Part shown: positions 1 through 4,116 of the stretch, piece by piece
How the letters are laid out: every line of letters starts with the position of its first letter
How positions within the stretch are numbered: position 1 is the first letter of the stretch
Assembly: GCA_016190405.1 (NCBI GenBank)
Contig: JACPQO010000216.1
Coordinates: forward strand, 1-6,805
Direction: 5' to 3'
Origin: Chloroflexota bacterium
GTDB lineage: Bacteria > Chloroflexota > Dehalococcoidia > SM23-28-2 > RBG-16-64-32
Length of the DNA: 6,805 bases
The notes under the pieces: model-generated
Told to the model about the DNA's origin: nothing
Seen by the model: only the letters and a program-made list of their open reading frames with translations
The model's database searches: none
Translations under genes and position numbers: made by a program

Positions 1-106
1 ATTCTTGTATCTGGAAAATCTGCTACTCACCTCAACTGGATCCACACCGAAGAATGTGAGCCGAAATAGCATAAGGGGTAATCTCGTCCCTGCGCCCATG
101 AACCGT

Positions 107-112
107 TATACT
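107..112 (+). promoter_or_regulatory. Possible -10 element of the M16 peptidase gene
   Basis: TATACT lies 12 nt before the preferred GTG start, in a locally AT-richer stretch. No convincing -35 hexamer is seen at 16-18 nt spacing. If real, the transcript would have a leader of only a few nucleotides. Weak support. Confidence 0.2.
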
Positions 113-124
113 GACGGTGAGACC

Positions 125-1399
125 GTGAACATCACTTGGGAGATCGGTGAACTAGACGGCGGCCTGCGGGTGGTGACTACGCCCCTGCCTACGGCCCAAT
201 CGGTAAGCGTTAATGTGTTCGTGGGGGCCGGCTCCCGCGGTGAGGAGGAGCGCACCAAGGGGCTGGCCCACTTCCTGGAGCACATGGTGTTCAAGGGCAC
301 GCCCAGACGGCCCACGGCCATCGACGTGGCCGAGGCGATCGAGGGCGCCGGCGGCGTCCTCAACGCCTACACCGCCAAGGAGCTCACCTGCTACTGGAAC
401 CACGTCCCCTTCGACAAGCTGGAGCTGGCCGTGGACGTGCTGGCCGATATGCTGCGCAACTCCCTCCTCGCACCCGAGGAGATCGACCGCGAGCGCTCGG
501 TGGTGCAGCAGGAGATCAAACGCACGCAGGACCAGCCGGGCGCCTGGGTGGGCGAGCTGCTGGGCCGCGCGGTGTTCGGCGACCACCCGCTGGGCTGGTC
601 GACGGCCGGGACGGAGGAGACGGTGGCCGCCCTCCAGCGGCAGGACTTCGGGGACTGGATGGACACCTGGTACGGCGCCCGGAACGTGGTGGTCAGCGTG
701 GCCGGGAATACCTCGCACGAGGTGGTGAGGGAGCTGGCATCGCGCCACTTCGCCGACGGACGCCGCCGCGCCGCGCCGGCCATGCCGGGCATCAACGGCC
801 GTCTGCCCGCGCAGCGCGTCATCGCCGATGCGCGACCCATCAGCCAGGCCAACCTGGCCATGGGGCTGCCCGCCCTGTCGCGGATGGACCCGGACCGCTA
901 CGCCTTGATGGTCCTGAACTCGCTGCTGGGCCGCGGGATGAGCTCGCGCCTGTTCAAGGAGGTCCGCGAGCGCCGCGGGCTGGCTTACTCGGTTGGTTCG
1001 TCGGTCAGCCGGCACTCGGACACCGGCATGCTGGCGGTATCGGCGGGCGTATCGCCGGAGAACGTCAGCGAGGCGGTGCGGGTGATCCTGGCGGAGCTGG
1101 CGAAGCTGGTGCAGGAGCCGGTGGGCGAGGAAGAGCTGACCAAGTCGCGGGACTACACCGTAGGCAGCTTCCGGCTCAGCCTGGAGACGCCCATGGCCCT
1201 GGGCCAGCGGGCCGGCGAGGCCCTGCTGACGACTGGGGAGATAGAGCCCATCGAGTCCGTGGTAGGGAAGCTGCGGTCGGTGACGGCCGAGGACCTGCTG
1301 CGGGTGGCGCGGCGGGTGCTGGTGGCGCAGAAGATCGCCCTGGCCGTGGTAGGCCCCGACGTGGAAGAAGAGGCCCTGGCCGAGCTGCTGGAGGCCTAG
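125..1399 (+). CDS. M16B family zinc metallopeptidase (processing-peptidase-like)
   Basis: Predicted cytoplasmic zinc endopeptidase of the pitrilysin/insulinase clan (M16, bacterial M16B type). Numbered from the GTG at 125, the inverted zinc motif HFLEH lies at residues 49-53 (H49, E52, H53). The third zinc ligand is E130, exactly 76 residues after H53, in VVQQEIK. The C-terminal half has the substrate-binding Arg/Tyr pair in SSRLF (R275) and GLAYSV (Y288). Both halves of the fold are present and 424 aa is the usual M16B length, so the enzyme looks intact. Start choice: the frame is open to the window edge, with a TTG at 5 and an ATG at 98. The M16-like sequence begins only at NITWEIGELDGGLRVV, and bases 1-120 are more AT-rich than the gene, so GTG 125 (weak GGTGAG 4 nt upstream) is preferred over ATG 98. 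Natural substrate unknown. No signal peptide is seen. Confidence 0.93.
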   Translation: MNITWEIGELDGGLRVVTTPLPTAQSVSVNVFVGAGSRGEEERTKGLAHFLEHMVFKGTPRRPTAIDVAEAIEGAGGVLNAYTAKELTCYWNHVPFDKLELAVDVLADMLRNSLLAPEEIDRERSVVQQEIKRTQDQPGAWVGELLGRAVFGDHPLGWSTAGTEETVAALQRQDFGDWMDTWYGARNVVVSVAGNTSHEVVRELASRHFADGRRRAAPAMPGINGRLPAQRVIADARPISQANLAMGLPALSRMDPDRYALMVLNSLLGRGMSSRLFKEVRERRGLAYSVGSSVSRHSDTGMLAVSAGVSPENVSEAVRVILAELAKLVQEPVGEEELTKSRDYTVGSFRLSLETPMALGQRAGEALLTTGEIEPIESVVGKLRSVTAEDLLRVARRVLVAQKIALAVVGPDVEEEALAELLEA

Positions 1400-1401
1400 C
1401 C

Positions 1402-1422
1402 GGGGCCCGCAGCGGAGGCCCC
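1402..1422 (+). terminator. Hairpin just after the M16 peptidase gene
   Basis: GGGGCC (1402-1407) pairs with GGCCCC (1417-1422) around a 9-nt loop, starting 3 nt after the stop codon. Only a short TT follows, so it is a weak intrinsic terminator at best. It overlaps the start of the 15-nt repeat at 1421. Confidence 0.4.
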
Positions 1423-1435
1423 TTCGACAGGCTCA
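1421..1435 (+). repeat. Dispersed repeat CCTTCGACAGGCTCA, copy 1
   Basis: Exact 15-nt match to the copy at 1470-1484, 34 nt away. After this shared core the copies diverge (CCATGAGCGACG here, GGACGAACGG in copy 2), so this copy looks degraded. From general experience, the core plus GGACGAACGG is seen in intergenic regions of many environmental bacterial genomes. No function is visible. Confidence 0.7.
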
Positions 1436-1469
1436 CCATGAGCGACGAAAGCGGGCCTCCGGAGCGCGT

Positions 1470-1494
1470 CCTTCGACAGGCTCAGGACGAACGG
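1470..1494 (+). repeat. Dispersed repeat CCTTCGACAGGCTCA, copy 2, with GGACGAACGG tail
   Basis: Second copy of the 15-nt core at 1470-1484, followed by the fuller tail GGACGAACGG to 1494. It lies directly before the hairpin chain that begins at 1522. Confidence 0.7.
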
Positions 1495-1521
1495 ATCGCT
1501 GTCGACTATAAGTGCCCGGAG

Positions 1522-1566
1522 CCGCGTACTTCAGTGCGCGGGGCAGGTCATTCAGTTTATGACCTG
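1522..1566. repeat. Two adjacent REP-like hairpins
   Basis: Hairpin one: CCGCGTAC (1522-1529), loop TTCA, GTGCGCGG (1534-1541), 8 bp with one G-T pair. Hairpin two begins 2 nt later: CAGGTCAT (1544-1551), 7-nt loop, ATGACCTG (1559-1566), 8 bp perfect. The 3' arm of hairpin two can alternatively fold locally as GACC-TGAA-GGTC (1561-1572). No T tract follows, which argues for REP-type elements or structured RNA rather than terminators. Confidence 0.6.
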
Positions 1567-1589
1567 AAGGTCGCCGCTACATTTCGGCC
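1567..1589 (-). repeat. Diverged GTAG-headed repeat, copy A
   Basis: Matches 3022-3044 at 20 of 23 positions (differences at the 3rd, 10th and 19th base). On the minus strand each copy reads GTAG and then a stem sequence (CGGCGACCTT here, GGGCGACTTT in copy B). A GTAG tetranucleotide before a palindrome is the architecture of REP elements mobilised by TnpA-REP (RAYT) proteins. No such transposase is in this window. Confidence 0.55.
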
Positions 1590-1601
1590 GTCGGCCCGAA
1601 A

Positions 1602-1645
1602 GCGCGAGGCCCTTCCCCGCCATTGGCGGGCCAGGGCCTCATCGC
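1602..1645 (-). terminator. Long stem-loop downstream of the 34-codon ORF
   Basis: GAGGCCCT (1606-1613) pairs perfectly with AGGGCCTC (1633-1640). Inside, CCCGCC (1616-1621) pairs with GGCGGG (1625-1630) across a 2x2 internal loop. An outer GCG/CGC adds 3 bp. On the minus strand it starts 20 nt after the small ORF's stop codon and is followed by GCTTTCGG, so it could terminate that transcript, although the T run is only three bases. It could equally be a structural repeat like its neighbours. Confidence 0.45.
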
Positions 1646-1665
1646 CGCACCCATCGGTACCTAGC

Positions 1666-1770
1666 TCAGATGTGGCCCGAGAGGAAGAGCACTATGACCA
1701 GAGCTGCCCAGAACCCGCCGAAGGCGAGCATCTGCAGCAGAAGGATCAGGGCTTGGGGGCTGCGTCCCAT
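1666..1770 (-). CDS. 34-aa single-pass membrane peptide (small ORF)
   Basis: No family is recognised. The ORF starts at an ATG preceded by GGGAGGAG (complement of 1778-1785) with 7 nt spacing, one of the best ribosome-binding sites in the window, and ends in TGA. The product is a short polar N-terminus (MGRSPQA), then about 24 mostly hydrophobic residues (roughly 8-30, with a GGFW turn in the middle), then SGHI. This fits one membrane-spanning helix. Of the 33 codons after the start, 27 end in G or C, matching the genome's coding bias. The leader can fold into two competing helices and a stem-loop lies downstream. Size, hydrophobicity and structured leader recall type I toxins and other small regulatory membrane peptides, but that is analogy only. 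It was judged by its ribosome-binding site and composition, not by homology. Confidence 0.5.
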   Translation of the reverse strand: MGRSPQALILLLQMLAFGGFWAALVIVLFLSGHI

Positions 1771-1777
1771 TTTGCGT

Positions 1778-1885
1778 CTCCTCCCTTTCTTCGGCTGAAA
1801 GCGGAGGAGGCGCGTACGCACCCCGAGTCCTGGGAAGGACGAGCCACCAGCCCCGCAACCGGTGACCGAGACTCGCGCCTCCTCC
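1778..1885 (-). promoter_or_regulatory. Switch-like leader of the 34-aa membrane peptide ORF
   Basis: Two mutually exclusive helices share bases 1803-1809. Helper helix: 1803-1814 pairs with 1874-1885, a perfect 12-bp inverted repeat (GGAGGAGGCGCG on the plus strand) enclosing 59 nt. Sequestering helix: 1778-1789 pairs with 1797-1801 plus 1803-1809, 12 bp with a single bulge at 1802 and a 7-nt loop. The second helix buries the Shine-Dalgarno (complement of 1778-1785) of the ORF starting at 1770, and forming the first would free it. This is the arrangement of a translational riboswitch or thermosensor-like leader. The 59-nt enclosed domain matches no riboswitch class that I can name. A TAATAC that could be a -10 lies at 1914-1919 (minus strand), without a clear -35. 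Confidence 0.45.
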
Positions 1886-2003
1886 ACAACTCCATAACAG
1901 CGCGTCGCGTTCAGTATTACGGTCTTTACCAAACGTTAACCTGAGCGCCGACGGAGTCGGGGCTGGGCACCGGAGGTGTAGTCGCCAGGGAGCGGCGGCG
2001 GAG

Positions 2004-2055
2004 GCCTGAAGGCAGGGCATTATCGGGCTCACATGCCGCAGCCTTCAGGCTGCGG
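2004..2055. repeat. REPIN-like inverted pair with perfect 8-bp hairpin
   Basis: GCCTGAAGGC (2004-2013) and GCCTTCAGGC (2041-2050) are exact reverse complements of each other. The second lies inside a perfect hairpin: CCGCAGCC (2036-2043), loop TTCA, GGCTGCGG (2048-2055). Two inverted REP-like units with a short spacer resemble a REPIN/BIME. No T tract follows. Confidence 0.6.
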
Positions 2056-2098
2056 TTATGGGTCCTGATTCCCTATCGCCTCCGGCCCGACGAATGGC

Positions 2099-2104
2099 TA
2101 TACT
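2099..2104 (+). promoter_or_regulatory. Possible -10 element of the crotonase gene
   Basis: TATACT lies 107 nt before the crotonase start, in a small AT-richer island. No -35 consensus is found 16-18 nt upstream. A transcript from here would carry the heptanucleotide array 2139-2194 in its leader. Confidence 0.25.
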
Positions 2105-2138
2105 TAGCGCCGCATGCAGAGGGCAGAGTCCGGGGCCT

Positions 2139-2194
2139 TGACCCCTGACCCCTGACCCCTGACCCATGACCCCTGACCCATGACCCCTGACCCT
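2139..2194 (+). repeat. Heptanucleotide tandem array (TGACCCN)8
   Basis: Eight head-to-tail 7-nt units with no indels. The last base of the units runs C, C, C, A, C, A, C, T. The array ends 3 nt before the crotonase Shine-Dalgarno. The unit contains TGA but the tract is outside any coding frame. Copy number is likely to vary by replication slippage. Confidence 0.95.
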
Positions 2195-2197
2195 TCC

Positions 2198-2205
2198 TAA
2201 GGAGG
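2198..2205 (+). promoter_or_regulatory. Perfect Shine-Dalgarno fixing the TTG start of the crotonase
   Basis: TAAGGAGG is a full match to the anti-Shine-Dalgarno complement and lies 6 nt before the TTG at 2212. It decides this start, since no ATG or GTG fits the conserved N-terminus better. Confidence 0.85.
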
Positions 2206-2211
2206 AGCGCC

Positions 2212-2997
2212 TTGGCGGATTACAAGAACATCACCTACGAGAAGAAGGGCCGCCTGGCCTACGTCACCATCAACCGGCCCGAGCGCCGGAACGCCATCGA
2301 CGGCGACACCAGCCGCGAGCTGTTCGAGGCGTTCAACGACTTCAAGAACGACGACGAGACGTGGGTGGCCGTGCTGACCGGCGCCGGCGATGTGGCCTTC
2401 TCCGCCGGGGCGGACCTGGTGGCCATGGCCCAAGCCTTCGCCGGCGGCGGCGGCATGCGCCTGGATGTCCCCTTCGGCGGCATTACCCGCGGCTTCGAGT
2501 GCTGGAAGCCGATGGTCGCCGCCATCAACGGCTATTGCCTGGCCGGCGGCCTGGAGCTGGCCCTGAGCTGCGACATCCGCATCGCCGCCGAGCACGCCAG
2601 TTTCGGGCTGCCGGAGCCCAAGCGGGCCATCATCCCCGCTGCCGGCGGCACCCAGCGCCTGCCCCGGGCCATACCCCTGGCCTACGCCATGGAGATCCTG
2701 CTCAGCGGCGAGCGCTTCGATGCGCAGTGGGCGCTGAGGGCCGGGCTCGTCTCTCGAGTGGTTCCCTTGGACCAGTTGATGCCGACCGTGGAGGAGGTGG
2801 CGGGGAAGATCCTGGAGTGCGGGCCGTTGGCTGTACGGGCCATCAAACAGGCGGCGCTGGAGGGCCGTCAGTTGCCCTTTGAGGAGGGGCTGGGCCTGGA
2901 GGCGCGGCTGGCTGGCCAGGTGATGCGCTCGGAGGACGCGCGGGAGGGCCCCACGGCCTTCGCGCAAAAGCGCAAGCCGGAGTACAAGGGGCGGTAG
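2212..2997 (+). CDS. Enoyl-CoA hydratase/isomerase (crotonase) family protein
   Basis: Predicted cytoplasmic crotonase-fold enzyme, most likely hydrating trans-2-enoyl-CoA to 3-hydroxyacyl-CoA. At 261 aa it has the normal length for the family. Landmarks: N-terminal strand and CoA region with INRPERRNAI (residues 20-29); oxyanion-hole segment AFSAGADL (62-69); second oxyanion segment with G112 in INGYCLAGGLELALSCD; catalytic-type glutamates E115 and E135 (SFGLPEP), 20 residues apart as in mitochondrial enoyl-CoA hydratase; AAGGTQRLPR (143-152); and a C-terminal helical tail ending in REGPTAFAQKRKPEYKGR. Both glutamates are kept, which favours hydratase over the one-acid isomerase subgroups, but acyl specificity cannot be read. 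It starts with TTG behind a perfect Shine-Dalgarno. It stands alone on its strand and converges on the zinc-ribbon gene, so no pathway partner is visible. Confidence 0.95.
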   Translation: MADYKNITYEKKGRLAYVTINRPERRNAIDGDTSRELFEAFNDFKNDDETWVAVLTGAGDVAFSAGADLVAMAQAFAGGGGMRLDVPFGGITRGFECWKPMVAAINGYCLAGGLELALSCDIRIAAEHASFGLPEPKRAIIPAAGGTQRLPRAIPLAYAMEILLSGERFDAQWALRAGLVSRVVPLDQLMPTVEEVAGKILECGPLAVRAIKQAALEGRQLPFEEGLGLEARLAGQVMRSEDAREGPTAFAQKRKPEYKGR

Positions 2998-3008
2998 GCC
3001 AAGCGCGG

Positions 3009-3033
3009 AGGGGCGACTTTGAAAGTCGCCCCT
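3009..3033. terminator. Strong hairpin between convergent genes; GTAG-headed repeat copy B
   Basis: AGGGGCGACTT (3009-3019) pairs perfectly with AAGTCGCCCCT (3023-3033) around TGA, 11 bp, starting 12 nt after the crotonase stop. There is no T tract on the plus strand. The hairpin and its flank (3022-3044) form the better-preserved copy of the repeat at 1567-1589. On the minus strand it reads GTAG followed by the palindrome. It probably acts as a transcription barrier between the convergent genes, but its origin looks REP-like. Confidence 0.6.
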
Positions 3034-3063
3034 ACATTTGGGCCTGGTTCGCCTTTCCGCCAA

Positions 3064-3079
3064 CCTGCCTGCTGGCAGG
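3064..3079. repeat. Small hairpin next to the zinc-ribbon gene end
   Basis: CCTGCC (3064-3069), loop TGCT, GGCAGG (3074-3079). It lies 11 nt beyond the zinc-ribbon gene's stop on the minus strand. The minus-strand sequence there again begins GTAGGGAC (complement of 3087-3094), a second GTAG head in the same orientation as 3032-3035, and the gene's TAG stop is part of it. Confidence 0.45.
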
Positions 3080-3090
3080 GAGGTCTGTCC

Positions 3091-3465
3091 CTACGATGCG
3101 GTGGTCCGCTCGTCCCGCTCGGCCAGGAATGCCTGCCACCGCCTGCGCACAATCGATTGGCCCCAGCGGTAGCCCAGGGCGTCGCCCAGGCTGTTGGCCA
3201 GGTTGGCCGAGGCGATGTAGAAGCCGCCCAGGATGGCGAAGAAGCTGAGGATCGACCACCAGGTGGCGCCGGCGAACACCAGCGGCAGCAGGGCCACGAC
3301 CACCCCCAGGGTCAGCCCGCCCCAGGCGATGGTGCGGACCACCATCCCCTCCCGCCCACGGCGGGTCCGGTGCATTTCGACCACCTCGTCGGGTATGCGG
3401 CCGGCCGGATGCCAGGCAGCGGCAGCGCGGCCGCAATGGGGGCAGAGGTCGCGGTCCTGGGCCAT
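3091..3465 (-). CDS. Zinc-ribbon protein with two membrane helices (N-terminus unclear)
   Basis: Function unknown. From the ATG at 3465 the 124-aa product has CPHC (C8, C11), a basic linker (HRTRRGRE), two hydrophobic helices (about 44-65 and 69-90), then NLANSLGDALGYRWGQSIVRRRW and a charged tail. The true N-terminus must lie further upstream: in the same frame the codons before this ATG read LLDDILQGKAPNAGRFCGYCYHP, supplying the CxxC that pairs with CPHC to make a complete zinc ribbon. That frame stays open through 3466-3690 but contains no ATG, GTG or TTG. The only canonical start codon there, the ATG at 3609-3611, is out of frame, with a 7-nt repeat tract between it and the gene. The ATG at 3465 lacks a convincing Shine-Dalgarno and would cut the ribbon in half, so treat that start as a placeholder. 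It may belong to the LLM-PPOX transcription unit. Confidence 0.7.
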   Translation of the reverse strand: MAQDRDLCPHCGRAAAAWHPAGRIPDEVVEMHRTRRGREGMVVRTIAWGGLTLGVVVALLPLVFAGATWWSILSFFAILGGFYIASANLANSLGDALGYRWGQSIVRRRWQAFLAERDERTTAS

Positions 3466-3584
3466 GGGGTGGTAGCAGTAGCCGCAGAAGCGGCCGGCGT
3501 TGGGCGCCTTCCCCTGGAGTATGTCGTCCAGGAGGGCGGTGAGCCGCGCCGAGAAGACCTCTCCCCCTCTCGCCAGCCCCGCCT

Positions 3585-3605
3585 CGAAACCCGAAACTCG
3601 AAACT
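3585..3605. repeat. Heptanucleotide tract (CGAAACY)3
   Basis: Units CGAAACC, CGAAACT, CGAAACT in direct tandem. On the minus strand it lies between the ATG at 3611 and the zinc-ribbon frame, so each unit gained or lost shifts the frame by one base. Confidence 0.85.
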
Positions 3606-3621
3606 CCTCATCGCCGCCCTT

Positions 3622-3656
3622 CGATTTCCGATTTCCGATTTCCGATTTCCGATTTC
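3622..3656. repeat. Heptanucleotide tract (CGATTTC)5
   Basis: Five perfect 7-nt units without interruption. On the minus strand the unit reads GAAATCG and resembles the CGAAACY units 17 nt away in inverted orientation. Confidence 0.95.
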
Positions 3657-3658
3657 CC

Positions 3659-3686
3659 TGTCCCGTGTCTCCTGTCTCCTGTCTCG
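3659..3686. repeat. Heptanucleotide tract (TGTCTCC)4, imperfect
   Basis: Units TGTCCCG, TGTCTCC, TGTCTCC, TGTCTCG, beginning 2 nt after the previous tract and ending 3 nt before the PPOX gene's stop codon. Confidence 0.8.
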
Positions 3687-3689
3687 CTC

Positions 3690-4091
3690 CTAGTCCGCCG
3701 ACGAGGTGACGTGCTCCGGTTCGATGACCAGGGTGACCCGCCGCTCCTCCGGCCGGCGCCAGGGGTAGCGTTCCTGGCCGATGTACTTCTGGGCCAGCTT
3801 GTCGATGAGCTCGTCGGCCCCCTCGTGGGTGATCCCCACCACACGGCCGCGAATGAGCGCCGCCGAGTAGTGGTTGTTGCGGTCCGTGATGGAGATGGCC
3901 ACGCGGGGGTCGCGGCGGACGTTGCGGGGCTTGGCCCGCCCCTCGGCGGTGTTCACCAGGATGCGATCGCCATCGATATCGACCCAGACGGGCGTGACCT
4001 GCGGCGAGCCGTCAGGCATGAGGGTGGCCAGGTGGGCGAAGTTGGGCGCCTCGAACAGCCGCCGGACTCCGGGCGACAGGGTTATAGCCAT
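3690..4091 (-). CDS. PPOX-class F420-dependent oxidoreductase
   Basis: Small split-barrel flavin/deazaflavin-binding protein of the pyridoxamine-phosphate-oxidase-like superfamily, closest by pattern to the F420-dependent group typified by mycobacterial Rv1155. Soluble, 133 aa, usual length. Family landmarks run in order: FAHLATLMPDGSPQVTPVWV (residues 18-37), dGDRILVNTAEGRAKPRNVR with the basic GRAKPRN cofactor-phosphate region (41-60), DPRVAISITD, IRGRVVGI, then KLAQKYIG and a C-terminal TLVIEPEHV. ATG preceded by GGAGGT (complement of 4097-4102) with 5 nt spacing. It starts 25 nt after the LLM oxidoreductase, so the two are probably co-transcribed. Likely role is an F420H2-dependent reductase of unknown substrate. 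An FMN-binding or F420-carrier role cannot be excluded. Confidence 0.9.
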   Translation of the reverse strand: MAITLSPGVRRLFEAPNFAHLATLMPDGSPQVTPVWVDIDGDRILVNTAEGRAKPRNVRRDPRVAISITDRNNHYSAALIRGRVVGITHEGADELIDKLAQKYIGQERYPWRRPEERRVTLVIEPEHVTSSAD

Positions 4092-4116
4092 AGACCACCT
4101 CCGTTGAGCATCGATG

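Larger units (their letters stand above)
1400..2211. other. 812-nt intergenic region rich in repeats and hairpins
   Basis: No large gene is supported here. The plus-strand frame 1438-1944 and the longer minus-strand frames have low-complexity, family-free translations. In order the gap holds a terminator-like hairpin, two 15-nt repeats, a run of hairpins (1522-1645), a 34-codon minus-strand ORF with a switch-like leader (1666-1885), an inverted repeat pair (2004-2055), a possible -10 box and a heptanucleotide array (2139-2194). No tRNA, rRNA, SRP, RNase P or tmRNA signature was recognised. Confidence 0.7.

Noticed and set aside
152..1015. 287-codon minus-strand open frame inside the M16 gene
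   Set aside because: Composition-driven antisense frame. The plus strand has the full M16 motif set.
1718..1724. Possible third, inverted copy of the CCTTCGACAGG repeat (CCGAAGG)
   Set aside because: Only seven bases match and they fall in the small ORF. Not distinguishable from chance.
1803..1885. Plus-strand cobalamin-riboswitch-like words (GGGAA, CCCCGCAACCGGTGA)
   Set aside because: The GGTGxxAxTCC segment and the B12-box AGCCxGGAgACC are missing, spacing is wrong, and the next plus-strand gene is over 300 nt away.
1438..1944. 168-codon plus-strand open frame in the large gap
   Set aside because: Starts inside a dispersed repeat, translates repeat-type sequence (VLRQAQDER), has no Shine-Dalgarno or family resemblance, and overlaps the better-supported small minus-strand ORF.
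2139..2194. CRISPR array
   Set aside because: Seven-base head-to-tail units with no spacers; an ordinary tandem repeat.
2197..3063. 288-codon minus-strand open frame opposite the crotonase gene
   Set aside because: High-GC shadow of a well-supported gene, with low-complexity translation and no own ribosome-binding site.
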